From Chara braunii (taxonomy: Eukaryota > Streptophyta > Charophyceae > Charales > Characeae), in the NCBI GenBank assembly GCA_003427395.1, contig BFEA01000065.1, positions 1,230,078 through 1,260,296 on the forward strand: a stretch of 30,219 nucleotides of DNA, in the 5' to 3' direction. Below, piece after piece: positions 8,228 through 14,885 of the stretch (its first letter is position 1; every line of letters starts with the position of its first letter). The notes below the pieces were generated by a model. The model worked only from the letters and a program-made list of their open reading frames with translations. It did no database searches and was not told the origin of the DNA. Both the position numbers and the translations under genes were made by a program.

Positions 8228-9254
8228 GTTCGAAAAATCTCCCCGTGTTGGGAGAAATGGAGGATGAGGCTGTGCACCTGGTAAGAGTTAATGGTATTTT
8301 TTGGGTTTTTTTTTGGCTTTTTGTTTTTTGGGGTTTGTTGTTTTACTGGGTGTTATTATTGCTCAGTTTATCGACGGTTGTTGGGCTGGTCCGCCCTATA
8401 ACTAGGTTCTTTCAAGGTACCGGGGGAGTGGTACGTAGGATTTTAGAAAGCGGGAGATACGATTGCGTAACTGAGCAAGAAAGTGACGCGCTGTCGAGAA
8501 AGATACGAGCGCAACAAACAATAAATGGCGAGGCAGGTGGGGGGCTTCTTGGATTTTCTTGGATTTTCTTGGATTTTCTTTCGGTTTTTCTCGAGGATTT
8601 CCTTCGGCGGTATTATACAGAGTATCGTCTGGAATGGGGAGGCTAGTTTCTCTGTATACCGAGATCTTCTGATTTCCAAGTAACCAGGACGCCGCATTTT
8701 CGTGAAACCAGGTTACACTAGATAGGACACGGAAACACACCTGTGCAGCAGGAAAACGTGGCGCGAGGATTTTCTTTAAAAAAAAGAAAGGGTACGATTA
8801 GGATGGAACAATCTACCTGGCGGGCAGGTGGGTGTAGGTCATGTCAACCAAGTCGGCCCCACGAGACAAAGCAAACCTGAAAAGTTTTTGGCGGGAGTCC
8901 TTGTGACAGACCAGACGTGCTGCAGCCTGTGACGACGTGAACAACTTGAGACGAGTGTGGGAACTAAGGACCCCCGCGCATGAGTAGGATGGATATTAGT
9001 ATAAAGCAGAACTACTGTAGTTGCAACATCATCTCGTTCCCTCCTGATGAGGTCGTACTGGCGACGACCGAAACTAGGGGCTTGCCAGTTTACTACGCTC
9101 CGCAGTGTGGCAGTGGAGTGATGGTAAATCACTCTGAGCTATAATGTTTTTCTTTTCATACGAGAGTTTTCTTCGAGGTTGATGACACACAGTGTATGCC
9201 GTGGTACTTCGCGGTTGTGTGATTTGCGAGTCAGGTCGTCTGTCTCTTATACAT
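8228..9254 (+). repeat. E1 5' pseudo-LTR
   Basis: Direct repeat of 13682-14696. It begins GTTCGAAAAATCTCCCC, which in the 3' copy still encodes the last 19 codons of ORF2. The left repeat is thus a 5'-truncated upstream unit, not a true LTR. It holds a T/G-rich stretch (8290-8360), an AATAAA at about 8519, and three copies of CTTGGATTTT (8548-8577) where the 3' copy has two. The hammerhead ribozyme is at 9017-9096. Homology ends near 9254 (CTCTTATACAT). Confidence 0.85.
9017..9096 (+). ncRNA. Hammerhead ribozyme in 5' pseudo-LTR
   Basis: The conserved core is CTGATGA (9044-9050), stem II GGTCGT/ACGACC (9051-9056 with 9064-9069, 7-nt loop), then GAAA (9070-9073). Possible stem I pairs are CCTC 9040-9043 with GGGG 9077-9080, GCAA 9023-9026 with TTGC 9082-9085, and GTAGT 9017-9021 with ACTAC 9092-9096. 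This places cleavage after CTA (9076). Helix III would then be almost absent (A-C-T), so a dimeric fold may be needed. An alternative is an imperfect helix III hairpin ending AGT at 9090. The core and stem II are clear; helices I and III are tentative. Confidence 0.8.
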
Positions 9255-9426
9255 TTGTAAACGCAGCGGCAACCTACCAGGAGAAACTCACCTGCGCGTA
9301 GTGGCCCTGTAGCTTAATTTCTAGTTTCTTGTTTCTTGTTTCAAGTTTCTGTTTTCTTGTTTCTTGTTTCAAGTTTACACGAAGAAGGTGACTGTAAGAG
9401 GAGGAGTGACGAGTTTGTACGTGACC
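9255..9426 (+). other. E1 5' untranslated region
   Basis: Lies between the 5' pseudo-LTR and the ORF1 ATG. It contains a duplicated TTCTTGTTTCTTGTTTCAAG minisatellite at about 9326-9375. The frame is open upstream of the ATG from about 9364, but only with a TTG, so the ATG at 9427 (GTGACCATGA) is preferred. Confidence 0.6.
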
Positions 9427-10398
9427 ATGAGCGGAGGACCGAGCGGTGGTCTGAGCGACGGCGGTGGTGGAGGAGGCGGTAACCGCAATAGCGGGGGAAA
9501 CGGGCAGAACGGTAATTGGAACGGGGGTGGAGACAACAACTGGGCCAACGGCGGGAATGGCAACAGCGGAGGTGGAGGAGGTGGTAATGGTAACGGGAAT
9601 GGTGGGTGGAATAACGGAGGTGGAGGCGGGAATAATAGGAACTGGGGCGGAGGCGGAGGCGCTGACAACTGGAGCGGAGGAGGGAATGGTAATTGGAGTG
9701 GGGGAGGCAACGGTAATTACGGCGGACGTGGCAATGGGAGTCAGTGGAACGGTGGTGCTAATCAGTGGGGTGGAAATGGTGGGGTGAACGGCACCGGGGG
9801 AGGAGGAGGGGACTGGAAGAGGTCGGCTAAATGTTACAACTGTAATCAGTTTGGGCACATTAGTCGAGAGTGTAATGCGCCTAGACAGGGCAATGTCGCG
9901 CCCAATGGGACCCGAGATAACAACGACGGGGCAAGCAGTTCAAATAGCGCGAACGAACCCGCGATAGCTGCTGCTCCTGCAATGAGCAAGGACTTGGAAG
10001 AATCGCTGAGGATGGTTTGCTTGTTTACAAACCGTCAGATCGAAAAGGAGGAAAGGATGGAGGCTAAGAAGCGAGAAGCTGAGGAAAGGAGGAAACATGA
10101 GGAACACGAGAGATCCGCTAGAGAAGAGAAAAATCGCTTGGAGTTGGAGAGGAAACGAGCTAAGGAGAAAAAGGAAGCGGACAGGGAGTGGAAGGTTGAG
10201 CTGCTCCTAGCCAAGCAGAAAGAGACGTTACGTGAGGAGTTCGAGCGTATGCTGGATAAGAGATTGAAGAACGCGATAATTTCGGGGAAAGCCCTGAAAG
10301 GAAAAGGAAGAGCTGATTCAAGCTCGGATGAAGAGGAAGAAGAACCAGCTGAGGATAAGCTGGAGAAACGGAAACGTCAGCAAGTTCCGACGTGCTAG
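9427..10398 (+). CDS. E1 ORF1: Gly/Asn-rich CCHC zinc-knuckle and coiled-coil (Gag-like) protein
   Basis: 323 residues. Residues about 5-125 are a low-complexity Gly/Asn/Trp region (GGGGNGN repeats). Residues 136-149 are a canonical CCHC zinc knuckle, CYNCNQFGHISREC (C136, C139, H144, C149), which would bind nucleic acid. From about 186 to 285 runs a long Lys/Glu/Arg-rich coiled coil containing EESLRMV and ELLLAKQKETLREEFERML. It ends in a Ser/Asp/Glu patch (SSSDEEEEE) and a basic tail. It probably packages or chaperones the element RNA, like Gag or ORF1 proteins. The terminal TAG (10396-10398) is followed by more open frame in the same register, so this may be a truncated product of a longer ORF1. 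Gly-rich frames on the other strand and frame are shadows. Confidence 0.8.
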   Translation: MSGGPSGGLSDGGGGGGGNRNSGGNGQNGNWNGGGDNNWANGGNGNSGGGGGGNGNGNGGWNNGGGGGNNRNWGGGGGADNWSGGGNGNWSGGGNGNYGGRGNGSQWNGGANQWGGNGGVNGTGGGGGDWKRSAKCYNCNQFGHISRECNAPRQGNVAPNGTRDNNDGASSSNSANEPAIAAAPAMSKDLEESLRMVCLFTNRQIEKEERMEAKKREAEERRKHEEHERSAREEKNRLELERKRAKEKKEADREWKVELLLAKQKETLREEFERMLDKRLKNAIISGKALKGKGRADSSSDEEEEEPAEDKLEKRKRQQVPTC

Positions 10399-10890
10399 GT
10401 CACCTCGCCGGGGGAATCACCGATGAAAGTGGGACGAGCATCTACCTCACTGCCTCGGGCGACAGTTGAGGAAAGATCCCCGCAGTTGGGTGTACCACAA
10501 CGACAGTCGAGAGCCGATGGAGGGCAGCTGGGCTTCCCGTACCAGGACTCAAGCTTATGGGAGGGAGCTCCGACAGCAGAAGACTACAACACGAATACGG
10601 CTTTTAGGAAGGCAATCAGAAAGTTTTTGGGAAAAAAGTTGAAGCCTACGATAGAGAAAATGTGCCGCGAAGCGGGGGTGGCGTACCGAGGTCGCCCGGA
10701 AGCGGTGGATGAACTAATCGAGCTGCGAGTGATTTACTTTAGCAAACAAGCGGCGCCAGCGGCAGTAAGAACACCGAGAAATCGAGGGATCGGCATTGTG
10801 ATCCGGGAGGTACAATATCAGGATGAACCACGAGAGGATGCTGGTGAGCCCCTCAAAGAAGGAGGTAATCCCAGGATCGTTAATCCATAG
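10399..10890 (+). CDS. E1 ORF1 C-terminal extension after TAG, SAP-like
   Basis: This is in the same frame as ORF1, separated from it only by TAG 10396-10398; the first ATG is at 10423. It contains AFRKAIRKFLGKKLKPTIEKMC and REAGVAYRGRPEAVDELIEL, which look like a helix-extension-helix SAP-type nucleic-acid-binding fold (inference from pattern). It ends at TAG 10888-10890. The last 89 nt overlap the open start of ORF2 in the +1 frame, an arrangement compatible with frameshifting or reinitiation. Confidence 0.5.
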   Translation, partial: VTSPGESPMKVGRASTSLPRATVEERSPQLGVPQRQSRADGGQLGFPYQDSSLWEGAPTAEDYNTNTAFRKAIRKFLGKKLKPTIEKMCREAGVAYRGRPEAVDELIELRVIYFSKQAAPAAVRTPRNRGIGIVIREVQYQDEPREDAGEPLKEGGNPRIVNP

Positions 10891-11104
10891 GACAGGGGAG
10901 TTATGGAGTGAACTGGGTGTTTACTTGGAGCTGCGAAGAAATTTCCGTACTCAGCCAGAACTTAGCAGGAAACGGCTCCGTACTGTGCTAGAGGGAGTAC
11001 TGAGGTACCTAGTGGTACTGTTGGTGCTGAAGGGGGAGATACAGTGGGGTGCTAAGTTCGCTGGGAATTGGTATGAGTTGATTAGTAGCAAACTAGAGGA
11101 ATGA
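10823..11104 (+). CDS. E1 ORF2 segment 1: N-terminal region
   Basis: 93 codons; the frame is open from about 10802, overlapping the end of ORF1. Predicted mostly helical (LWSELGVYLELRRNF, RKRLRTVLEGVLRYLVVLLV). The hydrophobic run LRYLVVLLVL is too short and charged at its edges for a confident membrane segment. It ends SSKLEE at TGA 11102 and continues in frame as EEPSACVYALINP into the nuclease. No known domain on its own. Confidence 0.5.
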   Translation: MNHERMLVSPSKKEVIPGSLIHRTGELWSELGVYLELRRNFRTQPELSRKRLRTVLEGVLRYLVVLLVLKGEIQWGAKFAGNWYELISSKLEE

Positions 11105-11533
11105 GAGGAACCGAGCGCATGTGTGTATGCCTTGATTAACCCTAGGGTGCGAGCCATTTATATTGGGGACACTGGTCGAAGTTTGTTTACGCGGTGGGAG
11201 GAACACGTATATAGATCTTATAATAAGGACGGTAATAGAAGGACGAAGTTATATAACAAGCTCAGGCACACTCATGCGCTGGATTATATAGCATTACCTA
11301 TAGCTTTTGGCCCCGCGCGTGACCTCGAGCAAGTAGAAAGAGTTTATATAAAAAAATGGTCTCCAGCTCTGAATTCCAAAGGGAAAGGGAAAAGACAGGG
11401 AAAAAAGGCAAGGAAGGGAAGGAAGGAAAGGAAGCAGGGGAGGAGACGTGATGTGATTAACGACCTGCCGATTATTTTTGAAACTGAAGGTTTGAGAACC
11501 GTCAAACTGACGGAGGTATGTAAGGCGGCATGA
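11105..11533 (+). CDS. E1 ORF2 segment 2: GIY-YIG endonuclease domain
   Basis: The frame between the first two TGA codons contains no ATG at all (the first alternative start is GTG 11123), so it can only be expressed by read-through or from an ancestral intact ORF. Signature residues are all present: VYAL as the 'GIY' strand, IYIG as 'YIG', then R in FTRWEEHV with the following His, the catalytic Glu in EQVERVYIKKW, and the Asn in SPALN. This matches the Y/Y/R/H/E/N set of active GIY-YIG nucleases. The C-terminal part is a Lys/Gly/Arg-rich linker (KGKRQGKKARKGRKERKQ), probably DNA-binding. Its position before the RT defines the Chlamys/Naiad-like permuted order. Confidence 0.85.
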   Translation, partial: EEPSACVYALINPRVRAIYIGDTGRSLFTRWEEHVYRSYNKDGNRRTKLYNKLRHTHALDYIALPIAFGPARDLEQVERVYIKKWSPALNSKGKGKRQGKKARKGRKERKQGRRRDVINDLPIIFETEGLRTVKLTEVCKAA

Positions 11534-12250
11534 AAAGGAGATCGAAGGTTCAGATCAGAAGGCGAAAAGCTTTGGGGAGAGAGGTGGGATGTGATTACTA
11601 AGGAATTGGGAGCCGTTATTGTACGCGATGGATCTACTTACAAGAAGATTGGGGAGGTGAAGGGTAGGCTGGAAGAGGGAGGGATTTTTGAGGTAATAGA
11701 TCTGAAGGAAAAAACGCTTTCGGAAGGGAAAGCGAAAGCAAAGCGCGAGCTGTTCCAGCTGATCAGAAATAAGTGGAACAAAAAGAAACTGTATAAGTAT
11801 GATATTGATAAGCTCATGACCTTGTTAGCTGCAGTAGGCTGCTTCTCGCGATCAGCCACTCGCTCGGAACTTAAGGATATCCTAGCGGGTGTAATTTGGC
11901 AGAAATTTCGTTTTAATATTAGGAAAAAGGCTTGCATTTCTGTAACTTATGATAATAAAGTATCTATGAACACTGTTCGTAAAATGGTTGTAAATAAGAT
12001 GCGAGCTGAGATTCCTCAGTCGCTATCCTCTTTCATATGTAGAAGGCTACTAACAGTCTGGAAGAGAAATCCGACAGTTGGTGGCATCCTTCATGACCAC
12101 CGTCCCACTGCCCAGCAGGAGGTGGGAGTCTGCATGTGTGCAGACAACGCCCTCCCGAAGGTGGAGGGTCACGTGATTTGTAGGCTGAGTGATTTCCAGT
12201 CGGTTCACAGTTTCGTCAAGAACGCTCGCAATATTGTCTCTGTGGAATGA
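11534..12250 (+). CDS. E1 ORF2 segment 3: linker / RT N-terminal domain
   Basis: In frame between the second and third TGA; the first start codon is GTG at 11591. It holds a helical Lys-rich region (KAKAKRELFQLIRNKWNKKK), LTVWKRNPTVGGILHDHRP, and a Cys/His cluster VCMCADNALPKVEGHVICR. That cluster is a plausible counterpart of the zinc-binding motif reported between nuclease and RT in permuted Penelope-like elements (from memory, not checked). Confidence 0.55.
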   Translation, partial: KGDRRFRSEGEKLWGERWDVITKELGAVIVRDGSTYKKIGEVKGRLEEGGIFEVIDLKEKTLSEGKAKAKRELFQLIRNKWNKKKLYKYDIDKLMTLLAAVGCFSRSATRSELKDILAGVIWQKFRFNIRKKACISVTYDNKVSMNTVRKMVVNKMRAEIPQSLSSFICRRLLTVWKRNPTVGGILHDHRPTAQQEVGVCMCADNALPKVEGHVICRLSDFQSVHSFVKNARNIVSVE

Positions 12251-13738
12251 AGTTTCGGGGTAAAGAGGATTATGCGAGAAATTAATGATGGTTTTCTAAA
12301 GATGGGTCTGAAATCCTACATGAGTAGGGAAGAGGTCCCGCTGTGCGAGAATCGGAGGAAAAAACGTGACTTGGGTCTAATGAATGAAGTCCAGAAGTGT
12401 AAAAAGTTATGTTTAAACCTTACCTGCTCTGCGGTAGATAGGAACACCACAGAAACAGTGGTGATGTGTCTGGAGGTTTATACCAAGGGAATGCGGAATA
12501 CTTTTTGGGGGAATGTGAGTTTTACTGCTGTTTGGGAAACGGAGGCTGAGATCCTCGTGAAGTGTGAGCGTGAGTTTAAAGACAGAGGAATGGACTGCCT
12601 AGGTAAACGGGACAGAAATGAAAAATGTGGACGCGCTTATATTATCCCGAAGCAGAAAGACATCAGTCGATTACGACCGATAAGTCCTTCATTTTCGGAG
12701 CCCTCTAAGACTGTTGGAGGGAGGGTGGCAAGGGCCCTGAACCATTTGCTTTTCCTGTTACCGAAGTCTATGATATTCAACTTGAAATCTATGGATTTGC
12801 TCACCGAGAGAACTAAGGAGTTGAATAAGTGGGTTCAATTGATGGGAAAGGGAGAGATAGTGGGAGCTTCTTTTGACATTAAGGAGATGTTCAACCAACT
12901 CCCACACGTTTCAATCCAAATAGCGGTGGACTGGATTTTAGACTGGTATGCAAAGAAGGGCCGGTCAAGTGTTAGTATTAAGAGAAGAGGAAAAGGGTCT
13001 GCTTTTGCAAAGAAAGTGGGAAATGACTGGTGGATGAAAGTTGAGTTCGCAGCAATCCGAAGCATAGTTGAGTTTGAGTTAAATCACACGTACCTATTTG
13101 CCTCCAATCGGCTGATTCGGCAGCGGATAGGCATACCAATGAGGAAAAGCAGCAGCCCCCCACTGGCATGCATCCTGTGTGCAATGAATGAATATCATTT
13201 CCTGAATAGCTTGGGGGCAAATAGAATGCTGGTGAAAGGTATGAGATTGATAGACGACGTGGATTTATTCTTATGGTGCCCGTTAAGGAAGGGAGAGGCC
13301 CGTCGCGCTGAGGTCATGAAGAAGTTCGAGGGGGCTTATGATGACCAAGTGTCGCTGAAAAGGACTGATGACGGGAAGGGATCTTTTCATTACCTAGGGA
13401 CAAAAGTGGAGATCGTAGGGAACGTGGTTTCCTGCTTCTGTTTTCCAAAAAATTACGATCAAATGTGGAACGGTGGGGATTTGTCGTTTCGTACTTTTCA
13501 GGACTTCGGATCGTTCTCGATGCTTCGACAGAAGAAAACCGTGATCACGAGTGCTCTACACCGGATCCGGAGAATGACGTCCACGAACGAGCTAACAGGG
13601 CTAGCCCTGCTCACGATGAAAAGGCAACTACGCCTGCAGGGGTACCCGAACAATTTGTTTAATGGGTGTCTGAGCACTTTCGTTCGAAAAATCTCCCCGT
13701 GTTGGGAGAAATGGAGGATGAGGCTGTGCAGCTGGTAA
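12251..13738 (+). CDS. E1 ORF2 segment 4: Penelope-type reverse transcriptase
   Basis: The first ATG is at 12272 (488 codons); the frame is open from 12251. RT motifs in order (numbered from 12272): AYIIPKQKDISRLRPISPSF (finger motif 'K...RPI'), motif A ASFDIKEMFNQLP with Asp202, motif B RIGIPMRKSSSPPLACIL from about 284, motif C RLIDDVDLF with Asp328-Asp329, then GSFHYLGTKVEI (motif E-like). The thumb segment QKKTVITSALHRIRRMTS and LQGYP follows the Penelope pattern. The Gly of the usual PMG in motif B is Arg (AGG), which may impair activity. The last 19 codons lie in the 3' pseudo-LTR. Confidence 0.85.
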   Translation, partial: SFGVKRIMREINDGFLKMGLKSYMSREEVPLCENRRKKRDLGLMNEVQKCKKLCLNLTCSAVDRNTTETVVMCLEVYTKGMRNTFWGNVSFTAVWETEAEILVKCEREFKDRGMDCLGKRDRNEKCGRAYIIPKQKDISRLRPISPSFSEPSKTVGGRVARALNHLLFLLPKSMIFNLKSMDLLTERTKELNKWVQLMGKGEIVGASFDIKEMFNQLPHVSIQIAVDWILDWYAKKGRSSVSIKRRGKGSAFAKKVGNDWWMKVEFAAIRSIVEFELNHTYLFASNRLIRQRIGIPMRKSSSPPLACILCAMNEYHFLNSLGANRMLVKGMRLIDDVDLFLWCPLRKGEARRAEVMKKFEGAYDDQVSLKRTDDGKGSFHYLGTKVEIVGNVVSCFCFPKNYDQMWNGGDLSFRTFQDFGSFSMLRQKKTVITSALHRIRRMTSTNELTGLALLTMKRQLRLQGYPNNLFNGCLSTFVRKISPCWEKWRMRLCSW

Positions 13739-14696
13739 GAGCTAATGGTATTTTTTGGGTTTTTTTTTGGTTTTTTTATTTTTTAAGGTTTGTTGTTTTA
13801 CTGGGTGTTATTATTGCTCAGTTTATCGACGGTTGTTGGGCTGGTCCGCCCGATAACTAGGTTCTTTCAAGGTATCAGGGGAGTGGTACGTAGGATTTTA
13901 GAAAGCGGGAGATATGATTGAGTAACTGAGCAAGAAAGTGACGCGCTGTCAGGAAAGATACCAACGCAACAGACAATAAATGGCGAGGCAGGTGGGGGGC
14001 TTCTTGGATTTTCTTGGATTTTCTTTCGGTTTTTCTCGAGGATTTCCTTCGGTGATATTATACAGAGTATCGTCTGGAATGCGGAGGCTAGTTTGTCCGT
14101 ATATCGAGCTCTTCTGATTTCCAAGTAACCAGGACGCCGCATTTTCGTGAAACCAGGTTACACTAGATATGACACGGAAACACACCTGTGCAGCAGGAAA
14201 ACGTGGCGCGAGGATTTTAAAAAAAAAAAAGGGAGGGTATGATTAGGATGGAACAAGCTACCTGGCGGGCAGGTGGGTGTAGGCCATCTCAACCAGATCG
14301 GTCCCACGAGACAAAGCAAACCTGGAAAGTTTTTGGCGGGAGTCCTCGTGACACACCAGACGTGCTGCAGACCAGTGACGATATGAACTGCCTGAGACGA
14401 GTGTGGAAACTAAGGACCCCGCGCATGAGTAGGATGGATATTAGTATAAAGTAGAACTACTGTAGTTGCAACATCATCTCGATCCCCCCTGATGAGGCCG
14501 TACTGGCGACGGCCGAAACTAGGGGCTTGCCAGTTTATTACGCTCCGCAGTGTGGCAGTGGAGTAATGGTTAATCTCTCTGAGCTATAATGTTTTTCTTT
14601 TCATACGAGAGTTTCCTTCGAGGTTGATGACACACAGTGTATGCCGTGGTACTTCGCGGTTGTGTGATTTGCGAGTCAGGTCGTCTGTCTCTCATA
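13682..14696 (+). repeat. E1 3' pseudo-LTR
   Basis: Direct repeat of 8228-9254. It starts inside ORF2 (codons for VRKISPCWEKW), includes the TAA at 13736-13738, the T/G-rich stretch, AATAAA at about 13975, two CTTGGATTTT units (14003-14022) and the second hammerhead (14462-14541). The element ends at about 14696 (GTCTCTCATA) against the right target duplication. It serves as the 3' UTR of the full unit. Confidence 0.85.
14462..14541 (+). ncRNA. Hammerhead ribozyme in 3' pseudo-LTR
   Basis: Core CTGATGA (14489-14495), stem II GGCCGT/ACGGCC (14496-14501 with 14509-14514) around the same 7-nt loop, then GAAA (14515-14518). Compared with the 5' copy, the third stem II pair is C-G instead of T-A, a compensatory change. 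Stem I pairs are CCCC with GGGG 14522-14525, GCAA 14468-14471 with TTGC 14527-14530, and GTAGT 14462-14466 with ATTAC 14537-14541 (one G-T wobble). The predicted cut after 14521, with the matching cut after 9076, would release a 5445-nt unit RNA. Confidence 0.8.
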
Positions 14697-14709
14697 CATA
14701 CGCAGATAA
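14697..14709 (+). repeat. Right target-site duplication of E1
   Basis: CATACGCAGATAA, one mismatch to 8211-8223 and to the empty site at 805-817. The downstream sequence TTGTGGAAACC continues R copy 2. Confidence 0.85.
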
Positions 14710-14833
14710 TTGTGGAAACCGATCTGAGCATTGGAGAACCATGCAAGCGCAATGACCGGGAGATAAGAACTATTAGTACCCCAAGTTTGAGCGAGCTGAA
14801 AGTGAGGCAGAGTGTGCAATATGAGAGAGGAAT

Positions 14834-14885
<52 letters not shown>

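Larger units (their letters stand above)
10823..13738 (+). pseudogene. E1 ORF2: GIY-YIG endonuclease plus reverse transcriptase, one frame with three TGA codons
   Basis: From the ATG at 10823 to the TAA after LCSW, a single reading frame of about 971 positions is interrupted only by TGA at 11102-11104, 11531-11533 and 12248-12250, with no frameshift. Domain order (counting stops as residues): N-terminal helical region 1-93, GIY-YIG nuclease about 101-184, Lys/Arg-rich linker and middle domain with CMCADNALPKVEGHVIC (possible zinc site), then RT about 484-970. GIY-YIG would nick the target and the RT would copy the RNA in target-primed reverse transcription. All three stops can come from CGA Arg codons by CpG deamination. 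Confidence 0.8.
8224..14696 (+). mobile_element. E1: Penelope-like retroelement (Chlamys/Naiad type) with pseudo-LTRs and hammerhead ribozymes
   Basis: The element splits R copy 2 and is bounded by a 13-bp target duplication. It has direct repeats of about 1 kb (8228-9254 and 13682-14696), typical of Penelope-like pseudo-LTRs left by a truncated tandem unit. Between them are ORF1 (CCHC/coiled coil) and ORF2 (GIY-YIG then RT). Having GIY-YIG before the RT is the permuted order known in the Chlamys and Naiad clades; canonical Penelope has it after. Both pseudo-LTRs carry a hammerhead core, also a known feature of Penelope-like elements. Three TGA codons in ORF2, one TAG in ORF1 and a changed motif B residue make this copy probably non-autonomous. 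It inserted after R was already duplicated. Confidence 0.85.

Noticed and set aside
9274-9858. 194-codon Ser/Pro/Thr/Val-rich frame on the minus strand, and 107-111-codon frames in the same place
   Set aside because: Shadows of the Gly/Asn-rich codons of ORF1, which has a CCHC knuckle and is clearly the coding frame.
10823-13738. TGA read as selenocysteine or under a different genetic code
   Set aside because: The final stop is TAA and nothing like a SECIS element was seen. Nuclear decay of CGA codons explains all three more simply, though relatives should be checked.
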